Below, one piece after another: positions 1-8,022 of a stretch of 64,000 nt of DNA (position 1 is the first letter of the stretch; the number at the start of each line of letters is the position of its first letter). A program made the translations under genes and the position numbers. The DNA comes from a virus: the IMG/VR virus record IMGVR_UViG_3300017783_003463, positions 1 through 64,000 of that record, one strand, 5' to 3'. The notes beneath the pieces were generated by a model. The model had not been told where the DNA came from. It did not search any database and saw nothing but the letters and a program-made list of their open reading frames with translations.

Positions 1-542
1 CTGGTTTGTTGTGTTTGTAAAACTGTGCAGGTTTGTTTGCTGATTATTTTTCTTAATATGGTCAATACATGCGGACCTATATCTTCTAATACACTGATAG
101 TAGGATCACTTACATATGTGCTTCCGTGTCTTTGAACATTGTTTGCACTGTTCCATGTTATATCTATTGTTTTGGGTTGTTCAACTGTAGCGTCAGCTAT
201 CTCTTGTATGCGATTGCTGTATTCTAATTCTAACCCAACTACCAGTTTACATTTGTTTTTGTGTGCTAGGTCAACCAATTGATCATGTTGCTCCACGGAG
301 CGAACAAACGGTTTTTCAACCAGCAAGTGTCTACCATCTGCAAGTAATTCTACTGCACTAGCATAGTGATCATCTGGTAAGTTGGCAATCCACACATGTT
401 TGCCTGTGAGATTGAGCAAGTTATCCACACTCGCTAGTTTTGTGTTATGAGTATAATACTCGGTTTGATATTGATTGTTTGTTGCAACACGATCTATTAT
501 TTGAGCCCAACGTCCACCGCCTACTATTCCGAGGGTACGCAC
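1..542 (-). CDS. Gfo/Idh/MocA-type oxidoreductase (partial, 3' end outside window)
   Basis: Read from a GTG at 542 (VRTLGIVGGGRWAQ) and open to the window edge, giving about 180 residues. The N-terminus has a Rossmann dinucleotide-binding motif (GGGRWA, residues 8-13), a 'VWIANLPDDHY' segment (50-60) and the family signature EKPF (76-79). Together these are typical of Gfo/Idh/MocA NAD(P)-dependent sugar or cyclitol dehydrogenases. The start overlaps the end of the upstream carbamoyltransferase gene by 19 bases, suggesting translational coupling; the GTG start is inferred, since no ATG precedes the glycine-rich motif. The substrate is unknown. As the last visible gene of the minus-strand island it may oxidise a sugar intermediate. 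Confidence 0.8.
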   Translation of the reverse strand, partial: MRTLGIVGGGRWAQIIDRVATNNQYQTEYYTHNTKLASVDNLLNLTGKHVWIANLPDDHYASAVELLADGRHLLVEKPFVRSVEQHDQLVDLAHKNKCKLVVGLELEYSNRIQEIADATVEQPKTIDITWNSANNVQRHGSTYVSDPTISVLEDIGPHVLTILRKIISKQTCTVLQTQQT

Positions 543-2005
543 ACTTCTACTCCGTACTGCTTGGTCCAACGATCAGCATCTTCTCTTGTGTTAACTAAAG
601 GTTCTCCCTTTATGTTTAAACTTGTATTCAATAACATAGGACAGCCTGTGTCTGCATACCAACGTTCTAGCAGTTTTCTGAATCCGCTATTATCAGTAGT
701 AGATACTGTTTGAACTCTGCTGGTGTCATCGTAGTGGACGATTGCTGGAAATTTGTCAGGTCTTTTACACGTTGAAGTATATTGCATGTATGGGCCTGTG
801 TAACCTGTGAAATAATCTCCGGCATGTTCAGCGAGTATGGCTGGGGCAAAGGGTCTGAAACTTTCTCTGTGTTTGATAGTGTTAACAAGGTCTTTGACAT
901 CATCTCCGCGGGGATCAGCAAGAATACTACGGTTGCCAAGAGCCCTAGGACCAAACTCAGCACGACCACTGGCAACTGCTGTAATTTTCTTTGACTGTAA
1001 ATTTTTGAGTATGTTTTCAACTGGATACTCTCCTTTAATATTATGTCCCAAATAAGGACCGGGCCATTCAATATGATGTCCCCAATGTGCTAGTACACAA
1101 CCTACTGCACTGCCACTATCACCTGGGTTTGGCATAATCCAAACATCTTTAAAGTACTTATATGCAATACTGTTGGCACTACAATTTAATGCACAGCCTC
1201 CCATCAGTACTAGGTTTTCTTTTTGAGTTGCATATTTTGTATACATAACTAAACCATCAAAAATTTCTTCGTATATACGCTGTACTGCGGCGGCAATGTC
1301 AGCATAGTCTTGTGGTGTGTTTAGATCAGGTCTCCAATCTAAACAACCTCTATGACAGTTGCGTTTGAATAGTGTATAAGGGCTCCAACGTGTAGGTGAA
1401 AATTCAATAAAATCATTCTTTATGTCCTGGTACAACCTATCTGGATCGCCCACAGCCGCCATACCCATGAGTATGTATTCATGTTCTTGTGGCTTTAGTC
1501 CTATACGCTGTGTCATAGCACTGTACCATATACCTATACTGTGTGGATAACGTTGACTCCAAGTTTTTTTAAGACTATCACCTTCGCCTGTCCATATACT
1601 AACAGTATCCCATTCACCTATACTATCTATATTCAATATAGCCGCATCAGTATAAGGTGATGTATAATATCCTGCGCCAGCATGGGCATGATGATGACTA
1701 GTTGTAGTGCATTTAGGCGCATCTTTTAGGAACTTGCGTACATATGTAGTAGGTGATTCTTTGCCTAGTAGTGCGTATTGCTTTGAATACAGTTGGCGTG
1801 TCTTTTTAAGTAATGGTTTCTCATAAAAATATATTTTGTATGGCTCGCCATAATCAAGAGCTTCATCGATTAAGTCTTGATTTAAGTTTTTATCATTCTT
1901 AACTCTACTGTAGCGTTCTGCATGTGCCGCAAACACTAGTTTTTTATCTCCAAATACTGCTAGGCTGGCATCATGTGCCATGCCTGTCCAGCCCCATGTG
2001 ATCAT
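524..2005 (-). CDS. NodU/CmcH-family carbamoyltransferase
   Basis: A 493-residue protein close to full length for NodU/CmcH/TobZ O-carbamoyltransferases, which transfer the carbamoyl group of carbamoyl phosphate to a hydroxyl via carbamoyl-AMP. Visible motifs are HDAS (11-14), the metal-binding HHHAHA (104-109), GGCALNCSAN (269-278) and the C-terminal signature GRAEFGPRALGNRS (347-360). All key blocks are present, so it should be active. The start overlaps the stop of the preceding small gene (ATGA). The acceptor could be a sugar made by the island or a modified nucleotide; family members act on Nod factors, antibiotics and, in some phages, DNA bases. The sequence does not decide which. Confidence 0.9.
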   Translation of the reverse strand: MITWGWTGMAHDASLAVFGDKKLVFAAHAERYSRVKNDKNLNQDLIDEALDYGEPYKIYFYEKPLLKKTRQLYSKQYALLGKESPTTYVRKFLKDAPKCTTTSHHHAHAGAGYYTSPYTDAAILNIDSIGEWDTVSIWTGEGDSLKKTWSQRYPHSIGIWYSAMTQRIGLKPQEHEYILMGMAAVGDPDRLYQDIKNDFIEFSPTRWSPYTLFKRNCHRGCLDWRPDLNTPQDYADIAAAVQRIYEEIFDGLVMYTKYATQKENLVLMGGCALNCSANSIAYKYFKDVWIMPNPGDSGSAVGCVLAHWGHHIEWPGPYLGHNIKGEYPVENILKNLQSKKITAVASGRAEFGPRALGNRSILADPRGDDVKDLVNTIKHRESFRPFAPAILAEHAGDYFTGYTGPYMQYTSTCKRPDKFPAIVHYDDTSRVQTVSTTDNSGFRKLLERWYADTGCPMLLNTSLNIKGEPLVNTREDADRWTKQYGVEVCVPSE

Positions 2006-2190
2006 AATTCGGTCTCATTCATATTAATACATATAGCCTGTTGTCCTGCTTTGAAGTATCCTGCACCTCTGCCTACTTCTTCACTGAGAGCTTCTCTTGC
2101 ATAAAAACATTCGTTCATATCTCTATGTTGACTTACTTTTTCTACATAAGGAGTTGCATCATAAAAATATACAAATACCAATACCCACAT
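2002..2190 (-). CDS. small hypothetical protein with hydrophobic N-terminus
   Basis: 62 residues. The N-terminus (MWVLVFVYFYDA) is hydrophobic and could be a short signal anchor; the rest is polar with two cysteines. It shares an ATGA overlap with the downstream carbamoyltransferase and abuts the upstream nucleotidyltransferase stop at 2190, which supports it being a real translated gene. I do not recognise the family and assign no function. Confidence 0.6.
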   Translation of the reverse strand: MWVLVFVYFYDATPYVEKVSQHRDMNECFYAREALSEEVGRGAGYFKAGQQAICINMNETEL

Positions 2191-2582
2191 TAAAGGTCGC
2201 CTCGCTCTCTCATTTCAGCACGAATTTTTGTAGCACTTATGTTGTGTACACGTTCGCCCAAGTCATGCTCAGTAAAAGTATAACCTACTCCTCTGCCATA
2301 ACTGATATCCACAATATTAGGAACTAGCATTACTTCAAAGTCTTCGCCAATAATATAACCTTTTGTATATAGACTACCAGCAATATCATTTTCTACTTGT
2401 TTAAAATCAAACGGATTATCTACGTTTCCCATTCCGGCATCAGCACCTTGTACATCACGAACCATAATTAATACTTGTCCTGTAATCCCTAGTGCCTTTT
2501 CAAAAAGTATTGTATGCCCTTCATGCCAAGGTTGCCATCTTCCTAGTAGTTGTACTGTTGGTTTTTTATAATCAAATACCAT
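2190..2582 (-). CDS. cytidylyltransferase-like nucleotidyltransferase (HxGH)
   Basis: 130 residues with the two hallmark blocks of the HxGH nucleotidyltransferase superfamily: GRWQPWHEGH (14-23) and ISATKIR (115-121, equivalent to ISSTxIR). Such enzymes join a nucleoside monophosphate to a phosphorylated substrate (cytidylyl- or adenylyl-transfer) and release pyrophosphate. It is compact, about the size of a single catalytic domain. It overlaps the upstream kinase-like gene by 11 bases, so kinase and nucleotidyltransferase are probably made together to activate a substrate for the island. Substrate unknown. It could also act in NAD or sugar-nucleotide metabolism. Confidence 0.8.
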   Translation of the reverse strand: MVFDYKKPTVQLLGRWQPWHEGHTILFEKALGITGQVLIMVRDVQGADAGMGNVDNPFDFKQVENDIAGSLYTKGYIIGEDFEVMLVPNIVDISYGRGVGYTFTEHDLGERVHNISATKIRAEMRERGDL

Positions 2583-2997
2583 TACGTTTTCTCCATCTTT
2601 CGACTACAGGTTTAAGTTGCTCAGCTGTGTCTGTAAACCATTGTGCTACATGGTAGTCACATGCAGGCGGTTTTTCAAACATAGCATTTGTATCCGCATA
2701 GCGTCCTTGTTCAATAGTATCCATCCACACTGTGTAGTCAGGTGCAAATTCTTGTCTTGCACGTTCTGTTGGACAAACAAAGTCTGCCACAGCTATTCCA
2801 CCTTTAGCAACAACACCATCTGCTAAGTCTCGCATACGTTTTGCTTGACGCATTCTACCTTCGGGTGTAAAGTCCCAATCGTTAGCTTGTTCTCTTACTC
2901 GATCAGCATTGATCCATACTGCGCCAATTAACTCAGCAAAGGGTTCTGCTAGTGTGCTTTTACCACTACCTGGTAGTCCAAATATCAATATTTTCAT
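2572..2997 (-). CDS. P-loop kinase resembling adenylylsulfate (APS) kinase
   Basis: 141 residues from the ATG at 2997, chosen because AAAGGA sits 8 bases upstream; an ATG at 3006 is possible. Walker A is GLPGSGKS (7-14). It is followed by an 'INADRVREQANDWDF' block and 'VADFVCPTERAR', which match the order seen in CysC APS kinases (D-x-VR-x-N-x-D, then F-x-P-x-x-x-x-R). CysC is longer (about 200 residues), so this is a short version. An APS kinase makes PAPS, the donor used by sulfotransferases, and three sulfotransferase-family genes lie about 9 kb upstream in the same operon. A nucleoside or other small-molecule kinase remains possible. Confidence 0.65.
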   Translation of the reverse strand: MKILIFGLPGSGKSTLAEPFAELIGAVWINADRVREQANDWDFTPEGRMRQAKRMRDLADGVVAKGGIAVADFVCPTERARQEFAPDYTVWMDTIEQGRYADTNAMFEKPPACDYHVAQWFTDTAEQLKPVVERWRKRNGI

Positions 2998-3511
2998 CTT
3001 GTACATCCTTTATTAGTTTGTATGGTATTCCAATACTTTCTAATAATCGTATGAGTCTTATCTCACTGCCTTTCATTATTGTATCTATAGAGTTATTATC
3101 TATAAATCTTTCTAAGTATTTTATTTGTCCATCGGTTAAATTCATATCCCATCTTTTTTGTATGTTATCACCTAGCTCAGTTTCAAATATGCCATTGGCC
3201 CATAACAAATCATCCTCTACTGCATGATTGCAGTAGTAGAATTCAAAATTCTCTTGCTCAAGTCGCCACAAATGTTCTTTCCAGTCAAACTTGTAAAAAC
3301 AAAGATCTTGGACATTTGCACCTTGTATAACAATATGTTCATACTTCTTTATTATATCATCTTTATGTAAATGTGTCAAGATATCATAATAGTTGATGTA
3401 GTTTCCGTAATCCAAAGTATACACAGTATATAGATGTTCATCAGACAACTTTTCTAACCAAGTTGATCCTGGTTTGCTTGCACCGTCACCAATTATCAGT
3501 ACATCTTTCAT
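2966..3511 (-). CDS. hypothetical protein, possibly degenerate SGNH-like
   Basis: 181 residues, no confident family. The N-terminus (VLIIGDGASKPGS) and a later 'EHIVIQGANVQD' strand resemble the nucleophile and second blocks of the two SGNH-like proteins encoded next to it, which have GCSFS near the start and an 'IIIQETWEPR' strand. A catalytic Asp-x-x-His block is not evident at the C-terminus, so it may be inactive or a different fold. Its ATG at 3511 overlaps the upstream stop (ATGA), indicating coupled translation. Confidence 0.6.
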   Translation of the reverse strand: MKDVLIIGDGASKPGSTWLEKLSDEHLYTVYTLDYGNYINYYDILTHLHKDDIIKKYEHIVIQGANVQDLCFYKFDWKEHLWRLEQENFEFYYCNHAVEDDLLWANGIFETELGDNIQKRWDMNLTDGQIKYLERFIDNNSIDTIMKGSEIRLIRLLESIGIPYKLIKDVQDENIDIWTTR

Positions 3512-4353
3512 CTCAGTTTTTCCAATGCTTTGCGTACAGCCTTTCCAACTTTTTTATTACCTGCTTTATTAAAATGTCCAATAAAAGTATCTTTACCATC
3601 TCTGCTTATTTTAGGATCTATAGGAGCAAATATATGATACTTTTTATTGAGGAACATGTTCATACTACCTTTACCTACTCCCCAAGGATACGGAATATCT
3701 AAACATATACCGTGTTCAAATTGAGGTGTGACTTCTTCAGCTTCTTCTACCCATTTAAAATAATACAGTGGTGTTTCAGTTTCTCTGCATCTTTCATCTA
3801 TTAGTGTAGCACAACTTTGTATCACATGTTTATTGGTCATGCCATGAAACATCATTTTTCGCCATTCAATAGCTTCGTTTATGTTTCCTCCAAAGTCACC
3901 TTTGCCGTTAGCACTAATAAAATTAAAGTATCTAGCAGTGCCTTTACCTTGATATAAATCAACGTTTTCTGCTTGCACTTCATACTCATGCCAAAATCTA
4001 TCACCTATATGTCCTGGTTCATTCCATGTGAGTCTAGGTTCATATGTTAATTGTACTAATACATAATCGAAATCTTTGAGACGATTTTTATTGTAATAGT
4101 GTTCGAGTACTGTAGCATGTTGTACTATGCCTCCACCACTAACTGCATAAAGTGTGTGATAGTTTTTTGGATCTAAACTCTCAACCCAACCGCCATTTAC
4201 ATCAAGTGTTTCTCTGCCTAGTCCGTTGTCTACTTTCTTTGTAGTGCCGTCAGGTTGTAGCACATCACTATACATAATATAGTTTGGATCATATGTATAG
4301 CTTCCTGCACTAAAACTACAGCCAAACACCAATACATTTTCATTGTAGTCCAT
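3508..4353 (-). CDS. SGNH/GDSL-like hydrolase or acetyl-transfer protein
   Basis: 281 residues. The start VLVFGCSFSAGSY carries the SGNH nucleophile block (Ser in GCSFSAG, about 11-17). A glycine-rich SGGG follows near 94, then a 'YVLVQLTYEPR' strand, and a C-terminal 'GHFNKAGNKKVG' that supplies a candidate catalytic His. SGNH proteins remove or transfer acyl groups, often on surface polysaccharides. Gene ends overlap both neighbours. The second SGNH-like gene (4340-4999) is a paralogue. Confidence 0.65.
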   Translation of the reverse strand: MDYNENVLVFGCSFSAGSYTYDPNYIMYSDVLQPDGTTKKVDNGLGRETLDVNGGWVESLDPKNYHTLYAVSGGGIVQHATVLEHYYNKNRLKDFDYVLVQLTYEPRLTWNEPGHIGDRFWHEYEVQAENVDLYQGKGTARYFNFISANGKGDFGGNINEAIEWRKMMFHGMTNKHVIQSCATLIDERCRETETPLYYFKWVEEAEEVTPQFEHGICLDIPYPWGVGKGSMNMFLNKKYHIFAPIDPKISRDGKDTFIGHFNKAGNKKVGKAVRKALEKLR

Positions 4354-4999
4354 CGCCTAAACCTTTTTTAATCATCTGTCCTAAAACAGTGTTTCCTTTT
4401 TGTGTAAAGTGTAAATCCGGATTGTGTAAATCTTTTTTGTAAAACAGTTGTTCAGTTGCAGGCTTTACATCTAAGTATTTAATATATTTATATGGGTACT
4501 TAACTCCAGTAAAACTGTAGCTGTATGTGGGCAATCCTGTTTGTTGGGCTAGACGATCCAAGTGACTTGCACATGCTTTAGTTAGTATATTCCAACTGTT
4601 TTCCATTTGCCAAAACCAATCACTCATTCCTTGTTGCCATTTGAAATTATATTGGTTAGCAATTTTGTTTTGCACTTTAGGTAATCCTCCTAGTCTATTA
4701 TGAAATGCATTATCTATTGTCCATGCAAAAACATTGAGTCTAGATGTATAATACTCAAGTTGTTTTTGTATTACAATTCTAGGTTCCCATGTCTCTTGTA
4801 TAATTATAGCACTATATTTTTTTATGTCAATTGATTCTAAACATGCACAGTAGCTCATAATGCCACCTCCTGGATGTGCATAAACTTGATATGGCCGATC
4901 AAGTTCATCATACCAGCAATAGTCTGTGTGTAGTGTTTCTGTTGTATTGTCGTAGCTGTACCAGCCCATACTAAAACTACAACCTAATATTAATATCAT
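4340..4999 (-). CDS. SGNH/GDSL-like hydrolase
   Basis: 219 residues. ILILGCSFSMGWY at the N-terminus holds the nucleophile Ser, PGGGI is the second block, 'AIIIQETWEPR' the third, and 'DLHFTQKGN' near the C-terminus supplies the Asp-x-His pair. The set is more complete than in its neighbour at 3508-4353, with which it shares overall layout. Likely an esterase or O-acetyl/acyl hydrolase acting on a glycan. Its ATG overlaps the stop of the upstream radical SAM gene (ATGA). Confidence 0.7.
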   Translation of the reverse strand: MILILGCSFSMGWYSYDNTTETLHTDYCWYDELDRPYQVYAHPGGGIMSYCACLESIDIKKYSAIIIQETWEPRIVIQKQLEYYTSRLNVFAWTIDNAFHNRLGGLPKVQNKIANQYNFKWQQGMSDWFWQMENSWNILTKACASHLDRLAQQTGLPTYSYSFTGVKYPYKYIKYLDVKPATEQLFYKKDLHNPDLHFTQKGNTVLGQMIKKGLGDGLQ

Positions 5000-6270
5000 G
5001 CGTTAGCCTGTTCAACCAGTGTTTTCATATTTCCAAAGTTTACACTTTTATGATTTGCATTTGCTACTCTAGGATCACGTAGCACTTGTAAAAAGTTTTC
5101 GTATTCAGGATGATCGGGTTTCCAAATAGCTCTAATATTAAAGTCAATCATGTGTCCCCAATCAACAATAAGTGTAAATGTTGCTCTACTATACTTTCCA
5201 GGTCCTGACCAACGATCTGTTACCATTTGTATAAAGTCTGGTATCTCTTTATAGTTACATGTTTGTACAACAAAGTTATGACTCATTGCTCCGCTGAGTA
5301 GATTACCTGTATTGTAACTATTTTTAGTTTTTGTAAAACTAGGTATTTGACTGTAAACATAATCTACATTACTGACTAGTTGATCCCAGTGACCTCCTAG
5401 TCTTGTTTCTTTTTCATATGTTTCTTTTTTACCAGCATCAAAACTAAAAACAATTTGTTTAATTTGTTTATGAACTTTGCTTATACTATCCCAAACCTTA
5501 GGAGTAAGCATTACACCGTTTGTTTGAAAGTTAAGCCATGTGTTTGGTCTGTCAGTAAGATCCATTTCTTGTAAACGTTCTCTAAATATTTTACTACCAA
5601 AAGGATCACCACCACCTGTTATCCATATATCAAATTGATAATCTTTAGGTGCCTTCATTATTTCATCAAATAACTTATCTGTAAGTGATTTTCTTTGATC
5701 ATATTTTTCACCTTTAGAATGAATAATTTTACTATTTCTACAGCTAGGACAATATAAGTTACAACTTTCATCTGTACCAACTTGTATATCGTGTGGCAAG
5801 TAACTGGCTTGCGTACTACGGTTTTTTAATGACTCAATAATAATTGGATCTACATTATATTTTTTAGGATTATCTATTACATTAGTTATTAGTGGCAATG
5901 CTGTTTCTGCATACTGAATTTTAGGACAAGTGTTGTGTTTGCAATGGGGCCAGTTCGCTCCGTCATACAACTGGTTACGAATTTCCTGCGCCTTAGATCC
6001 ATTCCATATCTCTTCCATTGTGTTTACATTTAGATCACCTATGACTACTGGTAGCCAAAAAGGACAACACATGAAAACCAAACCCATGTTATTGATTTCT
6101 GCTCTATTAAAAAAATAACTGCAATATCTTCCGTTAAGATCTTTTTTGGTACCCGCAATAAGACTATCGTCTTGGTGGAAACCTTTGGGCTTCCATCCCT
6201 TAGGTTTACCTTTTATTACAATGTCAGGCGTTGAAGACTGCACTGCATCTACTACAGAGGTCAATGTCAC
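4996..6270 (-). CDS. radical SAM enzyme with N-terminal auxiliary Fe-S (SPASM/twitch-like) segment
   Basis: 424 residues. The radical SAM cluster motif CNLYCPSC (Cys170, 174, 177) and a GGGDP motif (219-223) define the core, which binds a 4Fe-4S cluster and S-adenosylmethionine. Ahead of the core is a Cys-rich segment (Cys50, 68, 69, 110, 115) with 'VNTMEEIWNG', the helix typical of SPASM domains, here at the N-terminal rather than the usual C-terminal side. Start is GTG at 6270 with AAAAGGAAAA upstream; it overlaps the preceding radical SAM gene by 47 bases. Substrate unknown. Confidence 0.85.
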   Translation of the reverse strand: MTLTSVVDAVQSSTPDIVIKGKPKGWKPKGFHQDDSLIAGTKKDLNGRYCSYFFNRAEINNMGLVFMCCPFWLPVVIGDLNVNTMEEIWNGSKAQEIRNQLYDGANWPHCKHNTCPKIQYAETALPLITNVIDNPKKYNVDPIIIESLKNRSTQASYLPHDIQVGTDESCNLYCPSCRNSKIIHSKGEKYDQRKSLTDKLFDEIMKAPKDYQFDIWITGGGDPFGSKIFRERLQEMDLTDRPNTWLNFQTNGVMLTPKVWDSISKVHKQIKQIVFSFDAGKKETYEKETRLGGHWDQLVSNVDYVYSQIPSFTKTKNSYNTGNLLSGAMSHNFVVQTCNYKEIPDFIQMVTDRWSGPGKYSRATFTLIVDWGHMIDFNIRAIWKPDHPEYENFLQVLRDPRVANANHKSVNFGNMKTLVEQANA

Positions 6271-7018
6271 AGCGTTTTCCTTTTGCTAATAATGATTTAT
6301 AGTCATTGTACTTTTTGCTATTCCAAACGTCTACAGGACTTGTATTCATGTCAACTTTGCCCACAGGATTGCGTTTACCAAAGTCCCATGGACACAAATA
6401 CATTGTACCGTCGATATATATAAATGCTTCATTTTCAACTTTTTTACAAGGCAAGTTTAAACTTTCGGTCTGATCTTCCCAAGGATGAGAATACAGTTCA
6501 GTAATTTTAGCACATCCTGGTCTTACATTATTCCAATAATCTAAAAACATTTCCTGTTCAGCTTCGGTATCTGGCAAGTTAATCATTCTCACCTCACAAT
6601 CTATTTCAGGATGATTGTCTACAAATCTAGTTACGTTTTCATATACTCTATCAAAGCTAATACCTCTTGTTTCATCAAAAGTTTTTTTAGTAAATCCATC
6701 AACACTAAAACGCATTATGTCAACAAACGGTGCAATCTTTCGTTCTGTTTTCAGCGTCATGGGTTCACCATTGCTGTTGAGTTCTACTTTGGCTGTAGGA
6801 TCTTCTTTGATATATCTTGCTATGTCCGGAAGTCTTGTATCAACTAGCGGCTCGCCTAGTCCAAAAGGTCTATACGTTATGCCTAGGTCTCTTGTATCAT
6901 CTATAATTTTATAGATCAATTCAGGTTCCATGTGTTCTTTAGGAACCAAATGATTTGGACAAAACCAACAAGTTGCATTACAAAATGTAGTTGTTTCTAT
7001 TTGGAGGTATTTAAACAT
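6224..7018 (-). CDS. radical SAM/SPASM enzyme
   Basis: 264 residues with the cluster motif CNATCWFC (Cys13, 17, 20) at the very N-terminus and a C-terminal SPASM-type segment (Cys191, 209, 250, 255, 258) including 'SPVDVWNSKKY'. This is the conventional order (core then SPASM), unlike the neighbouring 4996-6270 gene. SPASM radical SAM proteins modify peptides, sugars or other small substrates using two extra Fe-S clusters. Overlaps genes on both sides, so probably cotranslated. Substrate unknown. Confidence 0.88.
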   Translation of the reverse strand: MFKYLQIETTTFCNATCWFCPNHLVPKEHMEPELIYKIIDDTRDLGITYRPFGLGEPLVDTRLPDIARYIKEDPTAKVELNSNGEPMTLKTERKIAPFVDIMRFSVDGFTKKTFDETRGISFDRVYENVTRFVDNHPEIDCEVRMINLPDTEAEQEMFLDYWNNVRPGCAKITELYSHPWEDQTESLNLPCKKVENEAFIYIDGTMYLCPWDFGKRNPVGKVDMNTSPVDVWNSKKYNDYKSLLAKGKRCDIDLCSRCSAVFNA

Positions 7019-8022
7019 ATTAGTTTCTCAAATTGATCCTTGGGCAATGTAGTTAATCTGATAGCTGTGCTACTAAATTCTGGTGCTTTGCCATACAGTA
7101 TCTTTTGAGAATCTAATCTACTGATTATTTCGTCAGTTGGCTCAAACACAACATGATTGATCGTTGGCTCGCTATATATTTTACAATTACTAAAATATTT
7201 ATGTGCAAACTCAATACCTTCTCTATTGCGTTCCAAGCTCTTTTCTACTATATAATGATGTTTGTGCAGGTATTCTGCAAGTCTAAGTGTAATACTGCTT
7301 ACACTCATAATTGGTCTTATCTTTGTAATTTGACTAATTGTATTTGCATGTCCTTGTAGTATGCCAAGTCTAGCACCTGCAAGTCCCCAACTTTTGCTAT
7401 AACTAAATGCTAATAAACAATTTTCATAATTGCATAAGTCAAAATAATCTTCTGTACAAAAATGTCTGTATGTATTATCTATTAGCACAGTCATTTTTGG
7501 ATATGCTCCACAGATATAATCTATAAACTTTGCACTGTAAACTCGACCACTTGGATTATTTGGACTACAAATGTAAAATACATCTGGTCGATGCTGTTCT
7601 ATACTAGCTGTGATACTATCTTCATCTTCGTTGCATTCAATTATATTTGTAGTAAGGTCTATTGCATTTGTAACACTGCCTCTGTATGTTGGTGCTATTG
7701 TTAAGAACGTTTTACTATTATCAAGTGTTGCTTCAAATGTTAAACGTATTGCTTCGTCACAACCTCCAGTAATTAATATATTGTCCATTGTTGTGTTGTA
7801 GTAGTCGGCAAATATTTCATAGTACCTATAGTAATCTTCATACTTCATTGAACTTGACAAATCCAAAAAGTGTTTTATAGCTTTTTGTATATGACCACAC
7901 AGTACTTCGTCTTGGTTTTCATTTCTATCTAAGTTTATGTAGCCAGCTTCGATCTTTTCTACTCTATTAAGTAAGCCACTCCAATGTGGTCTTTGTAGTT
8001 GTTTTATACTATCTCTAATCAC
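6997..8022 (-). CDS. PLP-dependent aminotransferase, class I/II (HisC-like)
   Basis: 341 residues from a GTG at 8022 that overlaps the upstream stop; an ATG at 8097 would add 25 poorly conserved residues and overlap the upstream gene by 83 bases. Motifs of fold-type I aminotransferases are clear: CSPNNPSG (152-159), the PLP-contacting Asp in VLIDNTY (about 182), the Schiff-base Lys in FSYSKSWG (Lys210) and 'AGARLG'. The closest layout is histidinol-phosphate aminotransferase. In an island with glycosyltransferases and radical SAM enzymes it may aminate a keto intermediate; the real substrate cannot be told. Confidence 0.88.
   Translation of the reverse strand: MIRDSIKQLQRPHWSGLLNRVEKIEAGYINLDRNENQDEVLCGHIQKAIKHFLDLSSSMKYEDYYRYYEIFADYYNTTMDNILITGGCDEAIRLTFEATLDNSKTFLTIAPTYRGSVTNAIDLTTNIIECNEDEDSITASIEQHRPDVFYICSPNNPSGRVYSAKFIDYICGAYPKMTVLIDNTYRHFCTEDYFDLCNYENCLLAFSYSKSWGLAGARLGILQGHANTISQITKIRPIMSVSSITLRLAEYLHKHHYIVEKSLERNREGIEFAHKYFSNCKIYSEPTINHVVFEPTDEIISRLDSQKILYGKAPEFSSTAIRLTTLPKDQFEKLICLNTSK

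Noticed and set aside
667-1071. Second minus-strand frame inside the carbamoyltransferase gene
   Set aside because: Out-of-frame shadow; the carbamoyltransferase frame carries all the conserved motifs.
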